From assembly GCA_965153455.1 (NCBI GenBank), contig OZ234495.1:9420875-9484874 (forward strand): 64,000 nucleotides of DNA. Reading direction: 5' to 3'. The notes beneath the pieces were generated by a model. That model was not told the DNA's origin. It saw nothing but the letters and a program-made list of their open reading frames with translations, and made no database searches. Numbering within the stretch: position 1 is the first letter of the stretch; each line of letters starts with the position of its first letter. This DNA is from Sphagnum compactum (lineage: Eukaryota > Bryophyta > Sphagnopsida > Sphagnales). Position numbers and translations under genes: made by a program. Shown in pieces: positions 12,781 through 26,081 of this stretch.

Positions 12781-13089
12781 TTATTTAGTTCTTGCACTCT
12801 TCTTGTGAGGACTTTGGGGTGTATGTGACTCATGGAGTTCCTGAGGTTTCAGATAGGCCTCAATCTTGTCAACAATTGAGGTCATGCAGGCAGATATAGC
12901 TTGATTGCAGTTCAAGACCAAATTTGGTTGTGGGGGAAACTTGTTCCAAAGCAGCAATCTAACCCCAAATAAAGGCAGCAGTTGTGCCTGAGCCTCAGGT
13001 TTCAAGAATCTGATATTGGTTTTGGGGTTGTCATTTGTCATGACTGTCATTTCATCTCTTTGATTTGGAGTGATCTCATTTGCTTCCAT
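12781..13089 (-). CDS. Unrecognised minus-strand frame, 102 codons
   Basis: The frame contains a well-mixed segment around LLPLFGVRLLLWNKFPPQPN and ACMTSIVDKIEAYLKP that looks more protein-like than most chance frames here, but it matches no family I know. It lies between the convergent-looking 14-3-3 3' end and another minus-strand frame cluster at 13.5-14.1 kb, so the two could belong to one undetected or decayed minus-strand gene. No connected splice pattern was found. Confidence 0.2.
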   Translation of the reverse strand: MEANEITPNQRDEMTVMTNDNPKTNIRFLKPEAQAQLLPLFGVRLLLWNKFPPQPNLVLNCNQAISACMTSIVDKIEAYLKPQELHESHTPQSPHKKSARTK

Positions 13090-13543
13090 GCAGGTTGCAT
13101 CTTGATCTGTTGTAGGAGCATGCTTATCCTCAGCTCACAATGGATCATCAATGTGCCTTCTGAAAATTGGTGGTGCTAACCCTCTGTGTGTACTCCCCAG
13201 AAACACTGCAGCAGGATTGTCATGCCTCAGCTGTTTCTTAAGTCTGCCTTAGGTGGACCTTTGGAAGCAGATGGTGAAAAATGGGCAAGAAGCTCAAGAA
13301 TTGTTTCTTTCCATGTCACTTGAAAGATATGCTTTTGTAATCAGTGATGAATCCCTAGAGATGGCTAATCTAGTTGTCTAAGGAACAAAGTATTAGATCC
13401 AAAGATTTAGATCATTCCCAAATGCTGGCTTCCAGGCACCTTGTTTTACCTTGTGTTGCCAGATCTCCTCCTAGAACAATCACGAGAGGAGGTCAGATAA
13501 GTTGGAATATAATTCTTCCTGTGCAAAAAAAATGCCCTCAATA

Positions 13544-14146
13544 CTAGCCCTCAGGTAGTTCATTGTGGGTTCCCCACATCACCAAGCTGGAGAACGCATC
13601 AGAGACATCCCATCTGCCGTCTAATATACAGGTCATCTTCAACTTTGTAGTCATGCATGTGACCATTTTTCCATGCCACATCCCAACTGTAGAAACGGGG
13701 AAGGGCTTCAGATATCCAGATTGCAGCTGTAGAATCCTCTTGGACATATGCAGAATCAAGACATACAAAACGAATAACAAAACCCCCCAAAAGAAGCTAG
13801 CTCCCATATCCTCTTTAATATACAGTCAAATGGATTGGACAGATGTCTGGTACTGGGTAACTGTGGGGAAGTCTTTTGCAGCTTTACAATAGGGAAAAAG
13901 AGGAGATGGGGGTTCATTTCTTCGAGAGCCTTTTTTCTTTTCTCCATTTCTTTGAGACCATTGGAGTTCATTTCTGACAACCTGATGTCCCCTTTTTTGG
14001 AGTTCAGATTTCCATGTGGAGGTGTTTTGCAGGCTTGAGATTCTTTGGACTTTTTTGATTTCCTGATGCGAGCTTGCGGGATCCATTTGTTGGACCAATT
14101 CATGTCTTGATGGTTTTGTAGCTGTTTCTGTAGCTGTTGTGGCCAT
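13544..14146 (-). CDS. Cluster of overlapping minus-strand frames, identity unknown
   Basis: Four overlapping minus-strand frames of 63-115 codons lie here. One starts with an ATG at 14,146, only 108 bp from the divergent lipase start, with a Lys/Ser/Gln-rich sequence (RNGEKKKGSRRNE). Another carries YSWDVAWKNGHMHDYKVEDD. None extends far, and frames switch, as in a decayed gene or a multi-exon gene whose other exons I cannot join. Function unknown. Confidence 0.2.
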
Positions 14147-14253
14147 GTGAAAGCATCTCGATTTGCACTCCGTTTTTTTCTTCAGATTTCTTCTTCTCCC
14201 GAGTGAGTTTTCAAGGCAATTCCAGGCATTGATACACCTAGTTTGCTGGAGCT

Positions 14254-16722
14254 ATGGAGAAATCAGCGATACAGATCCTCGTCCTGCTTCTAGCTTTGGC
14301 TGTCCATCTGACAATCTGCTATAGCTTGCAAGAATCTGAGGTCCAAACGAGAGGCAAAGCAAAAGAAGCTGAGGGCATGTGTGAGGAAGTACTCAAGGGA
14401 AGTGGGTACCCTTGCATGGAATACACTGTGCAAACAGAGGACGGATTCCTTCTCGGACTACAACGCATTCCTCATGGACTTGGAAACAAAGTCCAAGCTC
14501 TGATGAACAAGCACAAAACTCCGGTGCTACTTCAACATGGAGTAGTACTGGGTGGCGACATTTGGTTTCTCAATCTCCCAGCTCAGTCTCTGGGCTTCAT
14601 GCTTGCAGATGAAGGATTCGATGTTTGGGTTGCAAATGTGCGCGGCACCAGATGGAGTCATGGCCATATTGCCCTCACAAAACATGAACAGCAGAAGAAG
14701 AACACAAAGAAGGAGAAGAATTATTGGGATTGGAGTTGGGATGAACTTGCCATGTATGATCTGCCTGCCATGCTTGAATTCGTTTACAAGACTACAGGAT
14801 CCAAGGTTTTCTATGTCGCCCATTCACAGGTAAAATCAAACTGGGTCCAATTTTCTTCCTTTGTTCGCCTGCCTTTCTTTCTAGGGTAAGGGTTACCCTT
14901 CGACCTTCAGGATAGGGCATTTTGTGTAGGGTAAGACCCCAGGGCAAGGGCATTATCACAATAAGGGTGTGCAAGGTGAGAGCCAAGCACAAGCCTGATT
15001 TTGGTAATGCCCTTGCCCATGGGCTTCATGCAGAGTAAAAATCGATTCAAAAATCACAGTAGGGGGCTTTATGTTTTACATAAAGCCTGTCGTGGGCATT
15101 ACCAAAATAAGGGTGCACAAGGCAAGAGCACAAGGCAAGAGCTGAGAACAAGCCTGATTTCAGTAATACCCTCACCCATGGGCTTTACATGTATAAAAAT
15201 CAATGCAAAAGTCAGAGTGAGGGGCTTTATGTTTTTTGTAAAGCCTGTTGTGGGCATTACCAAAATAGGGGTGCACAAGGCAAGAGCTGAGCACAAGCCT
15301 GATTTCAGTAATACCCTCACCCATGGGCTTTGCATGGTATAAAAATCAATGCAAAAATCAGAGTGAATGGCTTTATGTTTTTTGTAAAGCCTGTTGTGAA
15401 ATCAGAACACCCACTCGCAGGGTGGAGGAAATATTATGTGTTATAACACACCCTCCACATACACTACTGAATTTCTCAGAGGTTTTTAGTTTTTACCCAC
15501 TATGGAATGGCCAGGGAGAGGTCATTCCATGACATTAAGGTCTGGAGTGGCAGATTCAATGATTCAAAGAAAAAATTGTGTTCAACATACTGGGGTCTTA
15601 GGTGAAGACAGAAAACCCTCATTTCTGCAGGACACCATGCAGGAGTGTGTAAACTCATAAGCTGAATATTAGCCTTATTCACACTTTGGGCCCCTGAATG
15701 ATTCAATGTAGTAGTTCCATTGAAGGGCTGACAGCTTTTGTTATCAACTCATGGAACTTTATCTTACCCACTGACTAACATTAGTCTTCAATTTTTTCAT
15801 ATTTTTTCAATCTTGCAAGAAATGTCTGAAAATTGAGTAAATTGTGTGAAGGAGATTGTCTGATCTTTGAAATATTTTGCAAGGCAAATACATGCAGAAG
15901 GCTTTGGATTTTAGCAACATCCATATAGAGAAACTCTTTTTCCAGAGCCCTGAGCTGCTGATCATGACCTCAATTGCTAAATGCAGAATTAGCTATCTGA
16001 TAAACTACATCTGAAATGGAGTGATTTAATTTTGTTTTCAGGGCACTATTATGGGGATGGCAGCTTTTTCTCAAACAAAAGTGAACCGTATGGTGGCAGC
16101 AGCAGCCCTATTGAGCCCCATCACATATCTGGACCATATTACATCAGATTTCATCAAGTATGCAGCTGACCATTATGTGGATCGGATGGTTAAAACAATG
16201 GGTATGCGTCAATTCAACCTTCATAATGAACTTGGAGTTGAACTCATTGACTGGGTTTGTATGAAAGAAGATGTTGATTGTGGTAATTTCTTGACTGCTC
16301 TCACTGGACCAAATTGTTGTTTCAATGACACCCGGATCCCTCACTATCTTGAATTTGAACCTCATTCAACCTCCCTCAAAAATTTAGTTCATTTAGCCCA
16401 AATGATACGAAGGGGTACATTTGGTAAATATGATTATGGATACCTTGGAAACTTACAACATTACCTTAGGCTGAACCCACCTGAATATGACCTTTCTTTG
16501 ATTCCTGCAACACTTCCCATGTGGATTGCATGGGGAGGCAATGATGCATTGTCAGACCCAACTGATGTCTTGCACATGCTCAAGAAACTACGCACAAAAC
16601 CAGCGGCCGTGGTCTACTTGCCTGATTACGCACACTTAGACTTTGTGCTTAGTGTCCATGCAAAGGAGGATCTGTATAATAGTATGATTAACTTTTTCAG
16701 ATCTCATGCTGAATTATACTAG
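14254..16722 (+). CDS. Secreted/vacuolar acid lipase-like alpha/beta hydrolase, two exons, 418 aa
   Basis: Exons 14254-14829 and 16042-16722 join in phase across one GT-AG intron. The family (gastric / lysosomal acid lipase and plant triacylglycerol lipase 1/2 relatives) hydrolyses ester bonds of neutral lipids. An N-terminal hydrophobic signal peptide is evident (about residues 7-24, core LVLLLALAVHL). The N-terminal lipase-associated region follows (GYPCMEYTVQTEDGFLLGLQ), then the oxyanion HG motif in LLQHGVVLGG. The nucleophile elbow is A-H-S-Q-G with Ser191; Asp360 in GGNDALSDP and His390 in YAHLDF complete the catalytic triad. Family length is about 390-420 residues, so the protein is complete. 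The intron falls exactly between Gln192 and Gly193 of the elbow and contains a tandem repeat array. Codon quality and the intact triad suggest an active enzyme; the substrate is not predictable from sequence. Confidence 0.94.
14968..15405 (+). repeat. Three-unit tandem array (about 137-157 bp) inside the lipase intron
   Basis: Units start near 14,968, 15,112 and 15,269. Each contains CACAAGCCTGATTT, CCCATGGGCTT, a TATAAAAATC-like stretch, a GGCTTTATG...TAAAGCC hairpin and GGGCATTACCAAAATA. In the first unit the hairpin arms GGCTTTATGT / ACATAAAGCC are perfect around a TTT loop; in later units they are imperfect. A partial related stretch lies just upstream (14,938-14,967). Confidence 0.85.
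15508..15566 (+). repeat. Dispersed repeat copy (GGTGGCAGATT type) in the lipase intron
   Basis: The order GGGAGAGGTCATTCCA, ACATTAAGGTCTGGAGTGGC and AGATTCAATG matches the reverse complement of 27,938-27,995 unit for unit. It is a piece of an interspersed repeat, family unknown. Confidence 0.6.
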
Positions 16723-18145
16723 CCCATTTTTTGTAAGCTTTTCTCACCATTAGAAAAACTTGGTGATTTTTACATTCAGTGCCTTTATAAGAGAGTACTT
16801 TAAGAATATAGAATTTGCCCCTAAACTCCATGGGTTGGCAACTTTACACTTTGCAAGACATTACTTCCTCTTAGGTCAGATCTGTTGTAAGAACAGATTT
16901 TTGTGTTTCTCTTGTTCTCTCTTCTTATTGGAAACTTGTTATGGTTAGCTTCACAATCCACCAACCCATTCAACTCTGCCACCCTCATTTACTCAGCTTC
17001 TAATGGATGGAAGCTCTTGATAATTTTCATGCACATGACATCTTGAAACTGAAATGATCCAAATAGCCATGGTGCATTCAAGTCCCACGGACCCTGCCAG
17101 CAATTGCATGCATGTAAGCGTTTATAGCTAATAAATAACTAGGTTCAGCCCTCATGTTTCCTTTCTTTGTCTTTGAAGTGTCTGGAAAGATGTCTAGAAT
17201 TGTATCATGATGATGAAGATGTAAGGCATTTTGTGTCAATACAGATTGTTGAGATGGAACACGTTTTATATTAGATGGCTTGGGACAAGTGCCCTAATTG
17301 TGAACACCAGTGGGAACTCATGGAGGGTAGTAGGTACCAATTGAGAGCCTTTGAAGACATTGAGAATGTCAAGGAATCATGTTGGGGATGTTTGGGAATT
17401 GTGAAACGCCATTTAAAATTATTGAAATGTGTCTAAAGCTTTTAGGAAGAGAATTGTAGAATACCTGATGGCAAAAGGACATGCTTAGAAACATCAATGA
17501 GCACTGGATTTTGGAGGGGGGGGGGGTGGGATATAATTAAGAATGTAAAAATGAAAACTTTGGAACATTGAGGGAAAAATTACAAATGAACAAGCACTCT
17601 GATGATAATAGGCTTGAGGTTGCAAAGCAATCATGCAGCCCTCTCCAAATTTTCGGCAATGAGTTGACGAAGTAAACAAGATCAGCTGTGTAAGGACTAA
17701 AGCAAAAGGAGCTCATAATAATTCGCCTCATTCCACAGACACCCCGAAAGAAAGAAAGCAATGATGTGGTCTCTAAACTCCACAATAGAAAAGCACAATT
17801 GTACCTCTATAGTATGGTTATCTAGCTGTCAACATGCACCAAAATAATGTGCAGGGAAAAAAAAAGGCTTTCTCTAGACTTTTGCATATTATTCCAAATA
17901 AACTTCAATCTTTTACATGAAATGATTTGATTCTTTCCTATTTTTTCAAGCTAAATGACAAACATGCCACTATAAATGAGGGTTCTTTAACACCCATATA
18001 GATACAGACAACACACATAACCCTTTCTACAACCAAGCCTAGAAAATGGCAATGGTTCAACGTTATAAGTATGATGCTGCCGTGGTAAGGGTTTGCTACA
18101 ATGGCAAAGCAACTGAGATTCATCATTGTTCACAAATTATCAACA
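16723..18145. other. Intergenic DNA between convergent lipase and ABCA genes
   Basis: Contains the 3' flanks of both genes, since the two are transcribed toward each other. A G-run of about 13 bases lies near 17,515. Short frames only. Nothing else supportable. Confidence 0.55.
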
Positions 18146-21100
18146 TCAAGAAAGTGTAAGAGATGCTCCTTGTGCTTCTTTTGCAATGTTCACAAAGACA
18201 TCTTCAAGGGTGGTGTCAGCAAGACCCCAAGCTTGAATGTTGAGGTGATTCTTTGCATTTGCAACAGCAATGAACACATCTGCTATGCTCACTTCCTCCT
18301 TTGGTAGCTCAAACTTTTGAGTTCCTGAAAGCCCATATACCTTCTGCGCCTTTGACGACAAACTTTGTGCCAACTTCACAACTTCATCTTCTTCTGATTG
18401 TGGTGTTGTCACTGTCAACACATATAATCCTCCATACCGTGCCGTAAGCTGCAAAACAGATAGGTCCATGAGTTCAGCCCGATTATCCATTGCACATAAA
18501 GATGATTGGAAGACACATCCAATACAACTACCTATCAGAAAAAAGGGTGAAACTAATCACCTCTTTTGCATTGCCAATACATTGAAGTTGTCCATTCACA
18601 AAGATTCCAAGTCGATCACATAGAGCTTCTGCTTCCTCCATGGAATGAGCTTCAATGGTGGCACATCACAATAAAATTGTATGAGAACTTTGCTGTGAAT
18701 TCATCATATTTGTCAACCGGCACTCATAATCTTTCCAGTAAGATGTCCAATGTATGTTTGGAATCTCAAAACTTGCTAGAAGTTAGGACCACTTACATCC
18801 CCACTACATTGATCAGGTCTCCATGCTTGCAATTGGTGATGTGTGAGATCTCAAAAAAAGAAAATGAGTTCTCTTGGTTATAAAATGAGGTTCACAATGT
18901 CAGGAGAAGTGAACATACTAGTAAGAATGATCGCACGACCCTCCTTTGATTGCTTCACCACATTCCATAAGTTATACCGTGATGCTGGATCCAATCCTGT
19001 GCTTGGTTCATCCATATACACAACCTGGACCACCACAAATTTTTAACATAATAGATTTTATCACCAGAAATGCAAAGGTATTGAAATTGTATGATAAGAG
19101 GAAAAACAGGAATTGAACAATGATTAGGGGCAATTCAAAAACATTATGTTTGATATGGATATGATCACACACAGGATGGAATAGACACATAGATCAACAT
19201 GGGTATGCTATCGAGTACAGCAGTTTGTTGAAGTCATGTTTAGTTTTTGAGACATGGTAATGATGAAAAAAGTGTATAATTGAACAAGAATGCATGGGTT
19301 AGTTCATACCTGGGGATTGCCGATGAGAGAGATAGCCACACTTAAGCGGCGTTTCATTCCTCCTGAGTATTTACCCGCTAGTTTATCCCCCACTCCATTT
19401 TCATAAAGATTCACACTTCTCAATGAAGCATCCACTGCCTGAAAAAAATTACAACCGCCCGACTCCTATACTTAGTGAAATTCTTTCCTTCCTGATGCGA
19501 ATATAGCAGTACCTGGCTTCTATAAGATCATGTCTTCATTGTGTGTACCTTTAGAAATGGTAAAAAACTACACAAATATGATCCTACCTGGGAGATGAAT
19601 GCCATGTTAAATTGGGTTTTATCTGTGACATATAGCAAAGGATCACCAACCTAAGGTCAAGTACAAGCTAGGGTAAGGTATGTAAAAAGAATAGTTGTTA
19701 GAGAGAACACTCACATTCTTTAGAGCAGCGCCTGTCAAGTTTTTCAAGCGTCCATAGAAGAAGAGATGTTCCCTACCCGTTAGTTGCTCCCAAATTAGGC
19801 TGCAAAGCAAAAGTTGTTCCTCATTAGCACATAGACGAAAATAAGCAAACACATGAGGTGCAATCTTCTGGGCTTTCCAGAAACTAGGCTATTCCAAAGA
19901 CTTGTCATGAAAAAGACAAAGCTAACAAATCGACCACACTTAACAATTTGTCTTTGGATGTCTGCAAATGTGATGGCATTACAAGAATTGAAGGCACAAA
20001 TTGAGGAACTTGGGAAGTTCAGAAAGTAACAACATTAATATTAGGTTTAAGGTTGGAAACCACATACTCATGTTGAGGGCAAACACCCATGCAAGAATAA
20101 ATTTGGTCCATTTCAGTTTGAATATTTAGTCCTTGAATAAATGCTGTTCCTGAGGTTGGCTTTAGGAAACCAATCATCTACCAAAAAGGAGTAAAATGGA
20201 TTAGATTAGAATCTATAACAAAAACTCCATTTGCTAAACGGTCATCCCTTGAAATTCAATGCCATGACCACTTCAATGTAATGCAAATGCATTCAAGATA
20301 GAAGAAAGCATATCTACTAAAGAAAAACAAGTTGTTAAAAATACCATGTTGATACTTGAAGTCTTTCCAGCTCCATTCGGTCCCAAAATTCCAAAGCACT
20401 CTCCCCTTGGAATTGCTAAGGAGAATCCACGCACTGCATATTTGGGTGGGTTTCCATCTCGTGCCGGATACACCTTCTTCAAGTTATCACACACAATCGA
20501 ATACGAATTGTCTGGAAACTTCCGCAATCTCTCCACCACAGCCCTCTAAACAACACACAATCATTCTGTTGGAATTTTTCATTGTCACACTTGTAATGCC
20601 AAATACAGAATTCATGCTTGTTCTTTGTGTGAAAGGATTAAAGAGTTAAATCTAGGCTTAGATTTTTCTTCATACTTCAAGAAACATAAGTAGACTATTG
20701 ATTACAAGAACAAAGAGTTGTGAAAGACTTGCAACCTATTTAAATTCCCAATTTTCACTAAGGGGAAGAGGAAAATAGTAAGAAGTTTTGCTAACTCTTT
20801 CTTTATAGCACAAGAACATAAGAAGCATAACACAAACCTCTTGAGCAACATCAGGTCTGTCCATTTCAATGTTGGTCTCCTCATTTGGAACCAGCAAGTT
20901 CTTTGTCTCCCCATCTTTGTCCTTGTTACCTCTGTAGAGAAACTTAAGAAAGTAGAGAGGATGTTTCTTCACACCACTACCGGAAGCAATAACTTGTTCA
21001 AGATAATATGCAATGATCAAGAAGACCAGCCATTCAACCGCCATGATCCCCAACGCTGTCTTCATTCCATTCAATGGGTCATTGAGATTTTTCCATTCCA

Positions 21101-24100
21101 TTCCCTTTGTATTCTGCAAAAAACACATACCCAACACATCAAATTCTATAAACTACATAAATTGTTGAAGGTGGTAATACAAAGAATTGCCCACCAAAGT
21201 CAGTCAAAGTTCAATCATGTTGCAAAGTAAATGTTTGACTTCATTCAAGACCAAATGCTGAAATATTAACATGAACTATTCCAAGAAACCTATTTGGTGT
21301 TGAAACTCCAGCATATGAAAACAATATAACAATTACTTGATTCATACTTTGAAGCACAACAATATATGAGCATTGTCAATTTCATATAAGACATATCATA
21401 AAATAATAAGTGATAAATTGATGAGATTTCAGTCACTAGTTGTAAACCCATCCACATTAGGACCCCCACAACACAACAAGCTACAGAAGTTGGAGTTGGA
21501 ATGGGAATGAGTTGCAAAAGAGCCTGAATATTACGAAATATGAGGATTGTTTTACAAAGTTGTAGGAGACACAACTTACCGTGTAGACTCCCCTAAAGGA
21601 ATACTGTGAAAATTCATAAAGGCCTCGAAAAAGTGCAAACCCCGGAATCAGTTCTAATGCAAATATCAATCCACCTGCATGGACGTGAAGATATCAGCTT
21701 GTAGAATGGGCACAAATGTCACTAACCACAAAAGAAAACAAACAAAATGTTTATTGCAAGCACAGAACAATGTATGTACAATCAAATACTAGCACTAAAA
21801 ATCTAACTAGCCATTCATGCTAATGCTTAGTAAAAAAAAATGTGCACAAACAAGCATGCAAGTCAAGGAGGAGACAAATTGCTTACTACTGGCACTTGCA
21901 TCCTCGACAAACCCTTGTAAAAAGTAGACTCCCATTAGGCCAGACCCAAAAACATATAGATATCCACACACTACACACCAACAGAAAAGAACATATCCAC
22001 CATCAGATGATTTTCCATGAATATTGTTCTGACCAAAAGTAAGTCTCAATCACACGAATTGTCACATTTACATGGCACTGTTTATATACAATATATAGGT
22101 TCATTTGATTTCAACACAATTTTCAATTACATTGCACATATATTCACAAGTTTGCACCAGATCGAGAGACTAACCTGTGGCTGTTTTGAAAGAGGTAAAT
22201 AAAGTGGCACACATAAATGAAAATGAAATCAACAAATTTATGTAAATGAAATAGAACACAATTTGGATGCTGTAACTATTTTTCCGAAAGAATTCCAACC
22301 CTGCAGAGAGAACACTTTCTTTTTAGTTCAGGTTGACGACTGAAAAGCCAAGGTATTGAACAAATTATAGTCTGTGAGGATCAATTATCATCCACAAAAA
22401 TTACTTGAATTTGCAAAGTTAGAAAAAAGATAATTTTCTTATTCACATATAGATGTGTGATTTAAAGACATGGGTACTTCTCAAATTTGATATTCAAAAA
22501 TTGCAAAAGAAAAAAAAGACTTACCGATAATGGAACCAAATATGATGAAAGCCAGCATATAGATGCAACATATGGCAAGAAAGTAGAAGTAAGAAATTGC
22601 CCAATAAGGGAGATCGCCTAGTCCATGCATTTTCATCATCATCCTCAAATGCCGTTCTTTTTCATATACCAATGCCGTTAAGATCACCTACAAACAAAAA
22701 TCCACAATTTCAAGTCATGAAAAAGAACCAGAAGTATGTGTGTAGCAGATTTGACTTGAAATTGAGGTGAAGAACACAGAGGATTGAGAAAAGGTTAGAC
22801 AACTTCACACAAATCCTTGAAGATGAATTTCTTACAGGAAAAAGGAGGTTGATAATCCACATGTAGAAAACTGGGCCAAGGAGGGATGAGAAGTCAAGGC
22901 TTAGTTTGCTTGATTGCTTCGGCACATCTTTCAAAAACAAAAGTGGCATTGATGCTTGTGACCCACTCACCATCTTCACAAATGCTTGTGCTACCTGCAT
23001 CACCAACCCCTCATTACATTTTTTATCATTCTCTTGTTATTTCTAGTGTTATATCCACAGCCGAATTCTTTGATGGGTATATCAAAACCATCTCCAAAAC
23101 CCATTTATATACTGGCAAAATGTGACAACAATTTCCCAGTAATGACCATACAGATTAGGAAGTAGAAATATATCTAAGCATGGCTTTGAAATACCAATGC
23201 GTCACTCACCATATTCATGGATCGGGCAACATGAATTAGGACAGGCGGTTGGTTAAGAGTATAATTGTTGTAGGTTGAATTAAACCATACACTGACGGCA
23301 AACTTTGAGGAACTTGTGTCTGCAAAGTCATAGGCTGCATTCACCATACCAGATTAAAATTAAAAATAGCAAAATCCAAATGTGCTGATTACAAGCAAGA
23401 CAATATAAAAATGGAGGATTTTTTTGCAATTCACTGATGATGCAATTTGTGTAATATGCAAATGCAGATGGCCATGTGGTGTGACTACTTGTATTCATGT
23501 GCAAAAATCAACTAAGATGATGGACAAGGCATAAGAAACTTGCAAATGTTGCTGAATTGGACACCAACATCTTTTGAACTCTTTTGCTGGTCAATATTGC
23601 CAATCCTTGAATTTTTTTAAAAACGATATAAATTTGTCAACAAGCTCATTCAAGAACCTTGAAATGGTGAGAAAGGATATACAACATAAAAGAAAATGTG
23701 ACAAGATTTTATGCATTAAAACAATTCCAGAACATACCTGTAGAGATTTCATTGATTATGTTGTTGGGGTTGCCTTGTCGATACCCTTGATAAAGCTCTG
23801 AGTTCACGTCTTGTGGAGTATCACGCCACAGCATCAAATTCTCCAAACATTGAAAAGCTGTAGTAAGAAAGTTACATATGTGTTGATGTTTTTTTGTGGA
23901 GGAAAAACATCAAGTCAAATTATGCTCATACAAAGGATTCCAATCTGAGCAAATCCTTGGCAAATTTGAGCAAGTGCTATTGTAGATGAAATATTTGTCT
24001 TAATGGCTTACAAAGGATTTACATCACACAAAAGCATGAGTCAACATGTGCAACGCCTTAAGAGAGGTGCTCAGAACAAGTGCAAAGGTGTACCTTGAGA

Positions 24101-25972
24101 CCCAAATCCTATGTCCAGAGTGAAGCTTGAGTTTGGTGCACATGTGATAGATTCCAGAATTGGGATGGGTTTCTCTGTAGCGAATGCAGACTCCAACAGT
24201 TCTGTCCCCCATGTGGGTTGGTCCGTAGCCTGCCATACCCATCCAAGGATTGAGGAAAAAAAGATCAAATTCTCAACCATGGAGCAAATGAACATCCATA
24301 TATCTATTTTACACTCCTAGATAAAAGAAAGTAGTCCTCTGAAAGCAAAAGCTCGAGACAACCTTAGGCATGAACACAAAACTCAAACATCAAGTCCACC
24401 AAGATTGGAAAATATCATACCGGAACTACAGTTGACAGAACACCGAGAGTGTCAGACAGATTTGTCGGCGTGGTGTTGTTCAATAGAAGACTCACCATTG
24501 CTGGCAAAAAATTGGGGGAAAGAAAGCACATTAGTGCAGAAAACCAGAAGAGTCACACAATCATAACCATCTCATTAACAAAGGCTACCTCACCTATCAA
24601 GTGTGCACAACTAGTAGTGGTGATGCCTTTGTGTGAATGCAAGCTGAGATGAAGGATTGGACAAGCTTGACTAACTTTGAAATTTCAGAACTAGTCAAAG
24701 AATATGAGCATGCAGGAACATGAACATGACAAAAGCAAAAGCAAGCAAGCATTTTGTGCTTACTATCAGCAATAGATCTGTTCTGTCCAGTATACAAGAA
24801 GGTTGTTTCACAAGTCCCACTTGCTCGGCAACTAGGGTTGGGCAAGTCAGGATAATCTGTTTGCATTACAGCTCGGTATTCAGGCGCTGGAATCTGCAGT
24901 ACAGCTGGCCATTCAGTTGGATCAGGCACTCCACACCACTGCACTTGGTTAGAATCGGAGTATTGGAGACCACAAGTTTTCACACAGGTTGAGCTCCCTG
25001 GTTGTGGCACACATTGGCATCCGCACTGAAAGTCCGAGCCATTGAAAACCTTGTTGATCAAAAGTTGGAAGATGAAAAGCAGAAGGCAGATGATGATGGG
25101 GAAACTTATGAGACAAGTATTGGTTCTGCAATTCCGTTTCTGCACAAAACCCCACCCCCAAAGAAAAATCCACATATGACAAACATATATCAGTTTTCTC
25201 TAGACATCACAAAACAGGTACTGAACATTTTCATCTTGATTCAATGCATTCTGCAAGTGTATCAACTTTGCACAAGCTCTTCAAAACCCACAATTGTATG
25301 TGAAATCCTCTTGGGGTAAGCAAGTGATATGCACGTGGCTGCAATAACCCATTGCAAATCTCACAAAAAACCCTTGAAAATCTGGAAGAATTCTCCCTGT
25401 AATAAATATTACGTGCAAGGGGAAGGGAAAAAAAATGGAGAACACACAGAGACACAAGAAGGTCAGTCAGTCGCATTCTTCCTTCCCAAAAAACCCTTTA
25501 AGATTTCTGGTACACATGGGTGATTGGCAAAAAAGTCATAAGATTTCAAACTTTCACTTTTGGATATTTTGCAAAAGTTTCTTGTATCCCTCAAAGAACT
25601 GGTGAAGAAAGTTGTCAACACAGAATCCTCATCACCCTTCCCCTTGAAAAACCCTTGTGATATAGGAAGAGAGCTTGAAAACAAAGATTCCTTTGCGGCC
25701 ATTCCACCAAAATAAAAAAAAGTTGCTTAGGAATTGTGTAAGAAACGATTACCCAATCACAGAAGAAGATTTTGTTGTATAACAAGAACTGTCACAGAGA
25801 GACAGATCTCAGATGTTCTAGGGATGGTGAAGAAGAAAACAAGAGCTACTACCTGCAAGGCGAGATTCTTCCTAAACAGCGCATTGGCTTGGGTTGCATA
25901 ACCAGTTCTCCTTTGCGGCTCACGACCAGGACCATTTCCATAAGCATCCATTGTTGGGTCCTCTCTCTTCAA
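18146..25972 (-). CDS. ABC transporter subfamily A, half-size (plant ABCA2-12 / ATH type), 20 exons, 981 aa
   Basis: Read from high to low coordinates the exons are 25972-25853, 25139-24764, 24500-24421, 24229-24094, 23857-23738, 23334-23210, 22994-22836, 22687-22525, 22300-22175, 21970-21887, 21674-21580, 21113-20838, 20545-20345, 20177-20068, 19799-19715, 19650-19588, 19438-19310, 19024-18919, 18649-18561 and 18448-18146. All junctions are GT-AG and total 2,946 nt in phase. ABCA proteins move lipids or lipid-like compounds across membranes using ATP; the plant half-size members include fatty-acid/ER-linked transporters. One membrane segment (about 48-67) is followed by a Cys-rich lumenal or outer loop (CGCQCVPQPGSSTC), then five hydrophobic segments (about residues 350-600). 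The nucleotide domain has Walker A GPNGAGKTS (675-683), Q-loop GVCPQH (Gln722), signature YSGGMKRR (Ser798), Walker B VVYMDEP (817-823) and H-loop His853. All key residues are intact. As a half transporter it presumably dimerises. The substrate is unknown. Confidence 0.95.
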
Positions 25973-26050
25973 AAGCCCACTTCAAAACAACCTCAAATTA
26001 TGCTTCTCTCTCTCTCTCTCTCTCGTGTGTGTATCGTGTGTGTGTGTGTA

Positions 26051-26081
<31 letters not shown>

